Assembly: GCA_022925895.1 (NCBI GenBank)
Contig: JAKSYS010000180.1
Location: 30,460 to 94,459, forward strand
Length of the DNA stretch: 64,000 nt
Reading direction: 5' to 3'
From: Fragilaria crotonensis
Taxonomy: Eukaryota > Bacillariophyta > Fragilariophyceae > Fragilariales > Fragilariaceae
Of this stretch, positions 50,341 through 59,410 are shown piece after piece (the first letter of the stretch is position 1; each line of letters begins with the position of its first letter). A model generated the notes under the pieces. It was not told where the DNA came from and did no database searches. It was given only the letters and a program-made list of their open reading frames with translations. Position numbers and translations under genes: made by a program.

Positions 50341-51250
50341 AGAGAAGATAGGGATAAGCGGACAAACGAGGAGGTGGCGGAAGAGCTTGGTGAAAATCAG
50401 TTTCCCCTGGTTGACATCTTCGGGGACTTGAATGACGCAACGGAGGACGGAGGAGAATTCCGACGCTCCGACGCTGATGATTATACCCCGGAGGCTTTTG
50501 ATCAGTACTTAACTGCTGAGATAGTAACCGACCGCGGCGGAGATATCCTTCGCGGCACCGTGAAAAGCCGAAAAGAGATCATGACGGAAAGCCAATTGGA
50601 TCGTCAAACCCAAATCCTTTATTGGATTCCCGCGAATACCTTGTGTGTTTCGAGGACGGGACGGAGGAGACATACACTGCGAATCTAATTGCTGAGTGTT
50701 TATACTCGCAAATAGATGACGATGGTCGACGCTTGCAAGTGATGCAGGAGATCGTTGACCACGAAAGAGTCATAGTGCGCTACGAGAGGACGAGGCGTAC
50801 TACTCTACCAAGACTGGACCGAAACCAAAGAGAACGACAAAGGGCTGGCGCCTATTAGTCGAATGGAAAGACGGTTCCAGTACTTGGGTACCGCTGGCAG
50901 ATTTAAAGGACTCTTACCCAGTTCAAGTTGCCGACTACGCCGTTACAAACAACCTGTCAAACGAACCAGCGTTCCGATGGTGGGTTCCATTTGTACTCAA
51001 GAAACGAGAAAGGATTCTAAAAAGGTCAAGTCGAAATATTGGTCGGTTTCACACAAATACGGATTAGAACTCCCGAAAAGTGTCGCCCATGCGTTAGCGA
51101 TCGACAAGAGAACGGGAACGGATTTCTGGACGAAGGCGATCGAAAAAGAGATTCGAACGTTTTCCTGCATTCGAGTTTATCGAAGACGACGACACAAAAG
51201 TTCCACCTGGGTACGAGTTCGTTGATACATATTTTGTCTTCGACATCAAA
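50341..51250 (+). pseudogene. Copia B2 integrase tail, chromo-like module and RT start
   Basis: Segments in several frames: ADDYTPEAFDQYLTAEIVTD, REYLVCFEDGTEETYTANLI, IVDHER, then the chromo-like strand RLLVEWKDGSSTWVPLADLK (about 50845-50915) and KKVKSKYWSVSHKYGLELPK. At least four shifts occur; two are GG versus G differences from B1 (AATTGG and ATTGG near 50595-50630). Confidence 0.82.
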
Positions 51251-52754
51251 ATGGACCTTACTAGAAAGGCCAGATTGGTAGCGCGAGGCAATATGACCGA
51301 GGCAACGAAGGAACAAACGTTTGCGTCTGTCGTGAGCAGAGATACGGTGAGACTCTTCTTCCTCTTGGCCGCTCTCAACGATTTAGACCTCTTGTCGTGT
51401 GATATTCAAAATGCTTACCTGGCGGCACCGAATAAGGAAAAGGTGTGGACTAAGTTTACTGATCAATTAGGACCTGAGTACAATGGTAAAAGAGCTATAA
51501 TCGCGAAAGCTCTCTATGGCTTAAGATCGAGCGGAAGATCGTTTCGCGACTACTTGGCTAAGAATTTAAGGGAACTGGGCTTCGCGTCGTCGAAAGCTGA
51601 CCCTGATCTGTGGATGAAAGCGGCGGTCAAACCGAACGGGGACAAAGTCTACGAGTACGTCATATCGTACGTGGACGACTTGATTTTTCAAGGAATAGAT
51701 CCGGAGGGCTTTATGGATGCCCTGGGACAGCGTTTTACCTTGAAGCCCGGGAGCATTAAAGAACCAGATACTTATTTGGGCGTTGACATAAAGAAATTCC
51801 GTATCCCAGATTCTGACGAGCCCGATAAGGTGCGGTGGGCGTTCGAGTCAACTTCATACGTGAAGAAGGCGATCGCCGACCTGGAAAAGGAACTTGAAGA
51901 TGCCGATCTCAGACTGTTGCCAAATGCAAAGACTCCGCTGGCAAGTGGATACCGGCCTGAGTTAGACCTTTCAGCGGAGTTGGGGAGCAAACAATTGAAC
52001 TACTATCAAGGTTTGATTGGCGTCCTCAGATGGATTTGCGAAATTGGGAGGATTGATGTTTTGATGCCGGTGTCGTTAATGTCGCGGTACTTGGTATCGG
52101 CACGACAAGGACATTTAGAACAAGTCTTCCATATTTTTGCATACTTAAAGCATCATCCGAGATCGACAATGGTGTTCGACGATACGATCCCGACATTCCG
52201 AGGTGAGCGATTCGTCAAATGTGACTGGTCGAGTTCTACCCCGACGCAGCCGAAGCAATACCCGAAAACATGCCGACGCCACGTGGAAAGGATGTCACAA
52301 TGTCATGTTTCGTGGATGCTGACCACGCAGGGTGTAGAGAGACAAGGAGGTCACATTCAGGGATCTTAATATTCGTTAATCGAGCGCCGATACTTTGGTT
52401 TTCCAAGAGGCAGAATACGGTCGAGGCGTCTACGTATGGTTCAGAGTTACTTGCAATGCGACTATCGATTGAGATGATAGAGGGACTACGTTACAAACTG
52501 CGGATGATGGGTGTTCCGCTAACCGAGGAATGCTCCGTGTTTTGTGATAATTCGGCAGTTGTGACTAATTCCCGACCTGAATCGACACTCAAGAAGAAGC
52601 ACGCTGCAATTAACTTTCACCGCGTACGCGAAGCGATTGCTGCCGGGACCATCAGGGTGGCAAAGAAAACACACAGACGAACTTGGCAGATATCTTGACA
52701 AAGTTAATGCCAGGACCGAAGATGAAGGAGTTGTTGCATAACATACTCTGGTAA
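51251..52754 (+). CDS. Copia B2 reverse transcriptase-RNase H
   Basis: Uninterrupted to about 52230: KARLVARGNM, LSCDIQNAYLAAP, ALYGLRSSGRSFRD, SYVDDLIFQGID (RT active site), GVLRWICEIGRIDVLMPVSL. After a shift near 52235 the RNase H reads SCFVDADHAG, STYGSELLAMRL and VFCDNSAVV. A second shift near 52670 precedes the end (KMKELLHNILW, stop 52752-52754). Confidence 0.9.
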
Positions 52755-52937
52755 TCGACGACCAACACCCGGGGACACGAATTGGGTAGTCGCGATATAA
52801 TGGTAACTGTCCATCGAAAACAGTAGGTGACCGTCGCAGGGTTATATATGTTAACGACGTAGCCGGGGCCTCTGTCGATCGGTTCAGGAAGTGTGATTCG
52901 CCTCTGATTCAGGAACTTAATTCAGAGTCGCGGGGAC

Positions 52938-53154
52938 TGTTGATATTACAAGCTACCGGTACTGTATCATTCAGGATGCTATGAATCATGTATCAAGTAT
53001 CAAGTACCATTATACGGTACTACATCTGCACAGTACGACTCGGGATTGAAGGATGACTCGAACAAGGTAATGCTCACTTTTCTATGTTTTAGATAATTCA
53101 TAACTGAATCAAGACATGCTTTCCTGCAAGGATGATCTACTTGTAGGATTAACA
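52938..53154 (+). repeat. 3' LTR of copia B2
   Basis: 217 bp; followed directly by C Gag sequence. Confidence 0.92.
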
Positions 53155-54155
53155 TTATCCATCTGGGCGCGAACGCGAAGCGTCCCAACTGCAGTTTGGA
53201 GTTGCGGGTGCTCCACCTTCTTCAAGAGCATTCTGACTTTGGCCTGCTCCTGGACTGGTTCGCCCTCTGTCTCGAATATGTTAAACATAGTCTGAATCTT
53301 GTCGAGGAAGATAGAGAAGGAGAGGGCCTTTTCGTTCTTATAGTGTAGTGTGTCTCGGTATCGTTCGGCAACAGCTATGCGACGGCTAGTGTTGCCCTCG
53401 CCGCTGTAATGCCCTCTGAGTGCTTCCATATCCTTTCTGCCATCTTGACGTTTTGCAAATGGTTTAATCCACTGTTCAGCGGATTCGGACTGTAAGAAAC
53501 TCTTTAAGAGTTGGTGTACCTTCCTGGCGTCGGCCTGGAAGTTAGAGCCGGTGAGAGGAGCGCAGGCGATTGCTTTCTCATTGAAGCTGGTAAAATCGAC
53601 AGACGGTTCTGGCCTCTCAAGTTCCCGAATGACATAACACAATGGGATGCCATTGACGCCAGGGATTGTTGAGAGGTAGTTGACGAATGCTGGTTCCCAT
53701 TCTGGCCACTTGCGTTCGTCCTTGAACTTGCCGGGGTCGGCCGCCTTACTGACTTTATCAGATTGGTCTTTTTCGACCTTGCGGACGTCAGCGCGTTCAT
53801 TCGCCTCATCCAGTGCTACGCGGAACTGAGTAGCATCTTGGATCCCAACAATGGTCGGGGTTTCACCGATCCTCTGATAGTCCTGCACCCAATGGACCAG
53901 TCCGATCAAGTATCGGGTTCTGCGTAATCCGAATATGGCACGTCCATCCGCGATCGTGCGTCTGCCATAGGAGTCTGCGAGATCGCGGACATCCTTTTCT
54001 TTCATCGCGAGAACGTCGGAGAAAGATTCGAAACCTTCTTCCATAAGGAGGGCACGAGTTGCTTCTTGCTCGAATCCAATCCATGCGAGAATTGTGTCCA
54101 TCACAGGTGGTGGTGGTGGTTCATCAATCACTTCTTCGAGTTCTTCGATGTCCAT
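53155..54155 (-). CDS. Copia C Gag, N-terminal part
   Basis: Intact frame from MDIEELEEVIDEPPPPPVMD. It has MDTILAWIGFEQEATRALLM, KWPEWEPAFVNYLSTIPGVN, CYVIRELERPEPSVDF, HQLLKSFLQSESAEQWIKPF and RVAVAERYR-like RRIAVAERYRDTLHYKNEKA up to RVRAQMD. The layout matches F and B Gag (…WALWNESF / PTWVELFTTYL). Cut at 53155 by B2; it continues at 46623. The final residues of the open frame are B2 LTR. Confidence 0.92.
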
Positions 54156-54419
54156 GTTGTTGCTTTCACTTATGTGTCTATATAATGAAGCGTTGTAGTA
54201 GGGGAATATGGTGAGTACAGTACATTGTCATAAAGTGTACAGGTTTGCTGCGACGGCAATCTTCTTGTGGTCGGGTGATCAGTCCTTCCTCTGTTCTATA
54301 TTCTTTCGCCTCGATAATACCGAAGGTCGAGTATCTCATGTCGGCGATGAGTCGCAAATCACGCCATTCGAACACTGAGATATTTTTCTTTTTCTTTGTT
54401 GCATCGGCTTGTTAGAGTC

Positions 54420-54432
54420 TGGGTCTGATAAA
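54420..54432 (-). promoter_or_regulatory. Primer-binding site of copia C
   Basis: TTTATCAGACCCA on the minus strand, one G from the LTR. The leader between it and the gag start (54156-54419) shows no feature I recognise. Confidence 0.78.
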
Positions 54433-54433
54433 C

Positions 54434-54727
54434 CGAATAAAGTTACCCGCCTCATGGGACAGCATACTTACTAAACAGTTCCTCTTATCAGACAACAAAA
54501 GAGTGAGATCCGCCAGTAGGTCGGATCCGCACCATATCGCTATATCAAACATGTGACAGGCACATGTTAGGCTTATCTATATGCTGCGTATACCTTTGTC
54601 TCATAGGTATTCGCTGGGGTATACCGAAGTATACAGTGCATACAATACCATACCATCAACGTATGGTCACACACATGCTTGCGTTCACTGCATAGTATCT
54701 TATGCCCGATACAGTAGCATTTGTTCG
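54434..54727 (-). repeat. 5' LTR of copia C
   Basis: 294 bp, CGAACAAATGC...CTTTATTCG on the minus strand (4-bp inverted ends CGAA/TTCG), flanked outside by ATCA. Rich in short inverted repeats such as ACATGTGACAGGCACATGT. Confidence 0.9.
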
Positions 54728-56500
54728 ATCATAAGCGGTCGCACCTGATACGATGGGCACGTTTTCGATGGGCTTGATACTAGTGTCATAAGCATAGACA
54801 TCCGCAGTTCGGAAAGTTGGTGCCAGGACAACAAAGTTCTTGCCTAGACAACAAGTGTCAGCGTTTGTATCGCACTCGTTTTCCGCTGCCGTGTTGGGGA
54901 GTGGATCGCTCGAAGACCGTTCGGTCGATCGAACGTGGCGCTTTGTAAAGACAGCTGCAGCACGTCGAGTGTCTCGATTACTTGCCTGTTCGTTGCGGCC
55001 ACCCATGATACTGTTGTTGGCAGTTATCTGACTCACTTGCGATCGTACCAACACAGTGTCCGTGGGTGGAGCCGCATTCGTTGCACCACTATTTTGCTGT
55101 AGCTCTTGAATTTGAGAGCGGAGCTCTTGTATCTCACGATTGCCTCGTCCATTGCGTTGATTGTACGCGGCACGTTCACGTTTCAATGTATCCTTGTCTT
55201 CTTGCTTCATCTTTAGATAGGTGTGACGAGGGAAGTTGAATGAGGCGTGGTATTCGATTTGGGTTCCGTCGGTAAGCGTGATCATGCGGCTATCGGTTCG
55301 CGTTTGCCGCCCACCACGACCGCGTCCTCCTTGTCGTCCGCCTCTTCCCCCGCGTCCGAAACCAGCGCGTCCCCTGGAACCACGTCCGCCACTTGACACT
55401 TTGTTTATTTGTCGTCGTGCACGGTTTTGAACTGTTCCCATCTGAGGTGGATGCTTTTGGTTTACCATGTTGCGGAACAACGACAAGGATTGTTCGTACG
55501 TGATCGTCGTGGGAATGCGTGATAGCTCAATTTCTAGCTGTGCTTTCGTTGGCGTCAAGAAATCGGCCTTGATCTTGTCCACTAGCATCCGTATCTTCAT
55601 TGAATCCGAATGTACAATTCGTCCTTCCCGTTTGACGTATGCATTGAATGCCCAGTGAGTCGTCGAACTCGGACCACCACATATAGGTGCTTTCTCACCT
55701 CCATAGAACAGAGTCTTGAGGACTTTGTCAGCTTCCGCGGATATCAATGGCATGAATTCCAACTCCTTCATAATGTTCTATCAATCGTTTGAACGCTTCG
55801 CGACCGTCATTTGGACGGGTCAAACCTTGTATCTTTGCTTCTGCCGTATCGTTACCAGTCACGAAGTTTAGTAAGAATGTGTGTACTTGGGCTGTATCGA
55901 TGGCATATGAGTTGCCCGTCAAGGGAGCAGGCGCAACATAGTCATCTAAGAAGTCTTCATTGACGGTTTCTCTGTCCGCCTCATCTTTCTCCCTACAAAT
56001 GTATTTGAGGGAATACCATCACGTCAGGAATGGAGCGGAGGTAGTTGAGGAATGTAGGCTTCAATCTTCCCATTTGGTCGATTCTTTGAACTTATCGGGC
56101 TTTGCGGCCTCTGACAAAGTCTTGGAGTCTGCTAAAAACTTCTCATGAGTCTTATAACGTCGGATGAGGTCGCTCACAAGCTCAATGGGAAATGGTGACG
56201 CACTCGGATCGCGTCCAAGGCGCATCTCATCACGTGTCCATTGGACAAATGCTTTGATGTTTTTGCGAGTCCCCGGACGGACACGAATTTGTCCCTGGGC
56301 GACAGTGAGATCGGAGTATGTCTTAAAGTGCTCGTCGAGTTCTTTAAAAGTGACGTCAAACACGAAGAGAATTGGTCACAAAAATGTCTGAAGCAAGGCG
56401 CTGTGCCTGCGTTTCTTCCATGAAGAGACCGCCGTCGTCGACGCAAGCAACCATAGCGTCGACTACGGTCAAACCGTCTAATGCCATCACATCAGCCATC
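54728..56500 (-). pseudogene. Copia A2 Gag and protease N-terminal part
   Basis: Start MADVMALDGLTVVDAMVACV (about 56500). Segments match A1: MEETQAQRLASDIF, VTFKELDEHFKTYSDLTVAQ, LLNFVTGNDTAEAKIQGLTR and KADFLTPTKAQLEIELSRIP. An RGG-type tract (GGRGSRGRAGFGRGGRGG) replaces a zinc knuckle. The helix motif YHASFNFPRHTYLKMKQED and ENECDTNADTCCLGKNF (protease active site) follow, to PIVSGATAYD, where C begins. Shifts are near 56375, 56065, 55925 and 55745, whereas A1 is open throughout. No stop lies between Gag and protease. Confidence 0.9.
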
Positions 56501-56602
56501 TTGTCTGGTAAATTGCTGTGTAATTTAATAGTGGGCAAGATCATGTAAGATCATTGTTAACGTGTGAATTCGTTCGTACCGCCATGTAAGGCAGCCAATG
56601 TT

Positions 56603-56662
56603 CATGACCGAAGTCAGAGTATACAATGCCGAAGCACGTAGTAAGGCCATGACCGAAGTCAG
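56603..56662 (-). repeat. Twin 15-bp direct repeat in the A2 leader
   Basis: CTGACTTCGGTCATG on the minus strand at 56617-56603 and 56662-56648, the counterpart of 81-148 in A1. Confidence 0.85.
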
Positions 56663-56719
56663 GTGAAGCAATGCGTAGTAGCATGTAGTAACACTCATAG
56701 TGAACTTCATCATAGCGAT

Positions 56720-56732
56720 TGGGTCTGATAAA
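56720..56732 (-). promoter_or_regulatory. Primer-binding site of copia A2
   Basis: TTTATCAGACCCA on the minus strand, one G inside the LTR. Confidence 0.78.
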
Positions 56733-56733
56733 C

Positions 56734-56919
56734 CAACTAAAAGAACCATCGTAACTTACAAGTACAAGAAAGATTAACGAAACACAAAAAAGTAAAACTA
56801 TAAAGCATGTATCGTAAGGTCATAATGCCACAACTGCCGGCAGTACACGTCAGCAGAAATCGTCATCATACCAGCCAGTGTACGGTTACCTGTATTACTT
56901 GTACGACACCGTTTACTTG
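56734..56919 (-). repeat. 5' LTR of copia A2
   Basis: 186 bp, CAAGTAAAC...TTTAGTTG. Compared with 16180-16370 it has a T/C substitution, lacks a 5-bp TTTTC-type insertion and differs at the inner end. Flanked outside by ACAT. Confidence 0.9.
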
Positions 56920-58257
56920 ACATCCTATCACTTCGTAAACCCGCGCTTCTGCCTTGTCAGACAGACATTGCGCGGTCGCCCAAGTGCTTTGAAGAACCGG
57001 TATCGGTCCCCATCCTCATCCGATTCATGGTACCGGAATCAGGATTACCGACTCGAGAGAACCGATCGACCACTGTACCATCCGTGGTCGGCGGGCGAGT
57101 TGAGGTACAAGCGGAACCGGATCGGCAGTTGGTCTTTCGAAACCGTTCTCAAGGAGGAATGACCCAATCCTTCCCTCAACGGATCTACAATTTGGGGGAT
57201 CGCCGCTCCTGATGACGCTATCTCCAATACGGACAGTTTATCGGCACCGCGATCACCACTCCAACCGTAGGAACGACTTTTCCGTGGCATACCGATACAG
57301 CTCAATGTGAATGAAACTCACATCAGCTCCCAGCATTGACAGTAACGATCGTCGAGCCCCAACGACGTCGTGTCCGTGTACCTGGGAGGTCTTGCCGCAT
57401 CAACCAGACCTATATCGGCCCGAACGCAACGCCGGTACACTCGGACGCAGACGACCAACTTGACCGGACGTACGGCAATCTCCGCTGTGACCACTCTTCG
57501 GTATGGGTCCGAATCTTTACATGCAACAGTTCATGTCATCGGAGGTCCGTTACAAAGATTTCCGTGTTACATTCCAAAAGTTTGACTCCAGCCGTCAAGA
57601 TTCTTTCCTCCATTGGTACAAACTATTTTGTGCTACTTGTTTGCAATGGACTATGGTGCCCCCGTATGAATCCGTTGAAGAAGATACGCATGGACTTTGT
57701 GGAACCTCCTCCCGGCGTCGGTGCGAAATCAGGAAGCTTTCATGTCCTCCTCCTCTACGGGCTCTTTCGCTTGATACCGTATTCCCCGGTGGTAGTCGTG
57801 AACATAGCGCTGTGCAGGGATGCTCCGCTAACGCCGGATGCGATGCCATCTACTTCCTCCTTCGGCTCCACCATCCGAGTTTGCAGTCAGTTGTATACAC
57901 GGTCACCGAAATACCACGTCAGCGACGTGCCGAAACCTTCAGTGTCTACCTTTCACGCTGCATGATTTCCTGGCCAGGGAGCGAATCGCTGGCCGCAACT
58001 ACACCGAGTCCGAAGCGTTGGATTTAAGTGTTCGGAATTTGAGTACCGAGTGGCGTTCTGAATTCCGGCGTTTGGTCGAACGCGATCGCCGCACTGGTCG
58101 GCACGAGGGTATGTTGCCATTCCATTTGTCCATGGCGCAACTCGCAACAACTTTCATGCAATACGCGACCGAAATCGGTCGCGACACACAGCATCCTCCC
58201 CGCTATGCAAAACACACGATCAATTCCATCAATCTGCACCTATCATCCGACGTATAA
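56920..58257 (+). pseudogene. Copia E Gag, continuation downstream of A2
   Basis: Continues the frame cut at 16179 (ILSLRKPALLP). Segments in shifting frames match D Gag: ILIRFMVPESGLPTRENRS, MQQFMSSEVRYKDFRVTFQK, HWYKLFCATCLQWTMVPPYE, VFPGGSREHSAVQGCSANAG and LARERIAGRNYTESEALDLS, to FMQYATEIGRDTQHPP. Weak similarity (PIIRRIK against QVVRRIE) reaches about 58257 and then ends before the zinc knuckle. Confidence 0.87.
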
Positions 58258-58440
58258 AAGAAAAGATACAGTATTGGCGTCTACCGTCGTGGATCATACT
58301 CTACCTCTCCTTCCGTCCGTTTGTCAACCAAAGTTTCTGTGAGTCACGGTTCGGATCTCTTCGACGATTGAGTCACGCTTCGCTTGCATTTCTCGTAGTG
58401 TTTGCGTCATTGTTCTTCGGTCATTGTCGGATGTCCGCGG
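58258..58440. other. Unassigned interval between copia E and copia H
   Basis: No convincing match to D Gag or to any other element of the window. CpG-containing composition like the left side gives way to AT-rich, CpG-poor sequence at about 58450, so the E/H boundary is probably here. No LTR end was identified. Confidence 0.4.
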
Positions 58441-58449
58441 ACACATAAA

Positions 58450-58948
58450 TGGGAAGCACAATCGCCAGCCGACCTCAAAAGAGAACACAAACTGGTGCAT
58501 CATCAAATCTACATTTTACATGCTTTATATTTCATTATATTCATCTGGGATTCAATATCTTTCAACCAACCATTCTACCATGGGATTCTGAAGAACTAAC
58601 AAAGAACAATCAAGGAACAACCAGAGAACAGAGAGAACAAGGAAAGTGCAGCTTCAGAGCTCTCATTCAGTCATTCCAATTTCATTTTCTGCATGTTTTA
58701 TACATCTCACAATTAGTAAACAAATTTCTACCAAAGACTAAATCGCCCCAGCGATAATAATTCGTCGTTTAGCCCTTGTTTGCGGTCTCAAACACTGCAA
58801 ATAAAACTTTACGCTTCCTCTGCGCTAAGTACAAGCCAAGTGCTTCATTCTTTGACCTTTCAAGCTCACCTGCAAGCCCAGTGCTGCATTCCTTGATCAA
58901 TCAGGATCATCTCAAGTCAAGTACTTCATTTGAGCTTCAAGGTCAACC
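58450..58948 (+). other. Copia H upstream region (LTR and leader, not resolved)
   Basis: AT-rich noncoding sequence with runs such as CATTATATTCATCTGGGATTC and AAAGAACAATCAAGGAAC. No second LTR is available in the window and no primer site like those of A-F or D was found, so LTR end and leader cannot be separated. Confidence 0.5.
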
Positions 58949-59410
58949 ATGGCTGCGCCAGCCTCTCATTTTGCATTGGCTCCAGCCTTTGCTAATCCTG
59001 ATGTCCTCAACTACTCTGAGCAGGCTGCTGCCAAGCTCTTCAAGTCTGGTACTGAGGCTTTGTCCATCAAGTTTGACTGCCGAGACAATCTTCAGCTCTT
59101 CCTTGATCAAACCAGGGATAGATCCATAGTCTTTGATTGGCTCAACATTCTTAGCATTCCCATTCAAGGCAATGTGGCTAATTCCAAGGATCTCATTGAG
59201 TCTTATGGAGAGATCTCCTATGAGGAGGTCAGAGCCCATGCCCTCACCTACATGCATGAGGATGCCAGGGAAGCTCAAGATTCCTTCATGATGTACCATT
59301 GTCTCATGAACTCTTTGACTGATGCTGCTCAAAAGCAGGTCAGGACCAGAGGCAATGTTCATCCCTTCATCTTTGGAGGTAAAGGTCAGGTCCAGTCCTC
59401 CTTAAGGTCA
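58949..59410 (+). CDS. Copia H Gag, N-terminal part
   Basis: MAAPASHFALAPAFANPDVL begins after an ATG in good context (AACCATGG). SIVFDWLNILSIPIQGN, DLIESYGEISYEEVRAH and DAREAQDSFMMYHCLMNSLT align with J Gag. A shift near 59410 moves the rest to the next frame, where the long Gag-integrase ORF starts. The open frame runs on to 59590 but homology does not. Confidence 0.88.

Larger units (their letters stand above)
46624..53154 (+). mobile_element. Copia B2: LTR retrotransposon inserted in C Gag
   Basis: 6.5 kb, the + oriented near-twin of B1. LTRs at 46624-46841 and 52938-53154, primer site 46843-46855, polypurine tract GCGGGGAC at 52930-52937. No target duplication of 4-5 bp is visible: the left flank ends CACCT and the right flank begins TTATC. 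The flanks are nevertheless consecutive parts of C Gag (RAQMD then KVTFTEC), so it is a real insertion. Frameshifts are partly shared with and partly different from B1. Confidence 0.92.
26872..54727 (-). mobile_element. Copia C: LTR retrotransposon inserted in A2 protease, containing F, D and B2
   Basis: Own pieces are 53155-54727, 43459-46623, 34258-36115 and 26872-26881, about 6.6 kb. The target duplication ATCA is at 26868-26871 and 54728-54731. LTR ends are CGAA...TTCG, again not TG..CA. Coding sequence rejoins across each insert: Gag across B2, Pol across D (KTKDDLPPGYQQIKC) and the 3' LTR across F. The two LTRs differ by about one substitution in the parts compared. All domains are present: Gag, UGA, protease, integrase, chromo-like module, RT and RNase H. 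Confidence 0.92.
16180..56919 (-). mobile_element. Copia A2: outer copia element containing B1 and C
   Basis: Own sequence is 54728-56919, 23602-26871 and 16180-17078, about 6.4 kb in total, the size of a complete element. LTRs at 56734-56919 and 16180-16370 share CAAG..CTTG ends. The target duplication ACAT is at 16176-16179 and 56920-56923. Removing C (duplication ATCA) restores the protease reading TAYDDPVTG, and removing B1 (duplication CTTG) restores GHMDQVLHIFAF in RNase H. LTR differences include a substitution, a 5-bp indel and end changes, so A2 is older than the elements it contains. The main Pol frame is intact over 1,030 codons. Confidence 0.93.
15431..58257 (+). mobile_element. 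Copia E: truncated D-type copia element, host of copia A2
   Basis: E survives as a putative 5' LTR (15431-15847), a primer site identical in core to that of D, and gag. Gag is split by A2: 15920-16179 and 56920-58257 join across A2's target duplication ACAT to read CDILSLRKPALLP, matching SLRKPAL of D. Downstream of the capsid-like region homology fades near 58257; protease, integrase, RT and 3' LTR are missing. E is therefore an old, 3'-truncated relative of D and the outermost recognisable shell of the nest. If the left boundary is right, E itself inserted into the Y2 gag. Confidence 0.82.

Noticed and set aside
17079-53154. Segmental duplication explaining B1 and B2
   Set aside because: Flanks differ (A2 RNase H versus C Gag) and homology stops exactly at LTR ends, so they are separate insertions.
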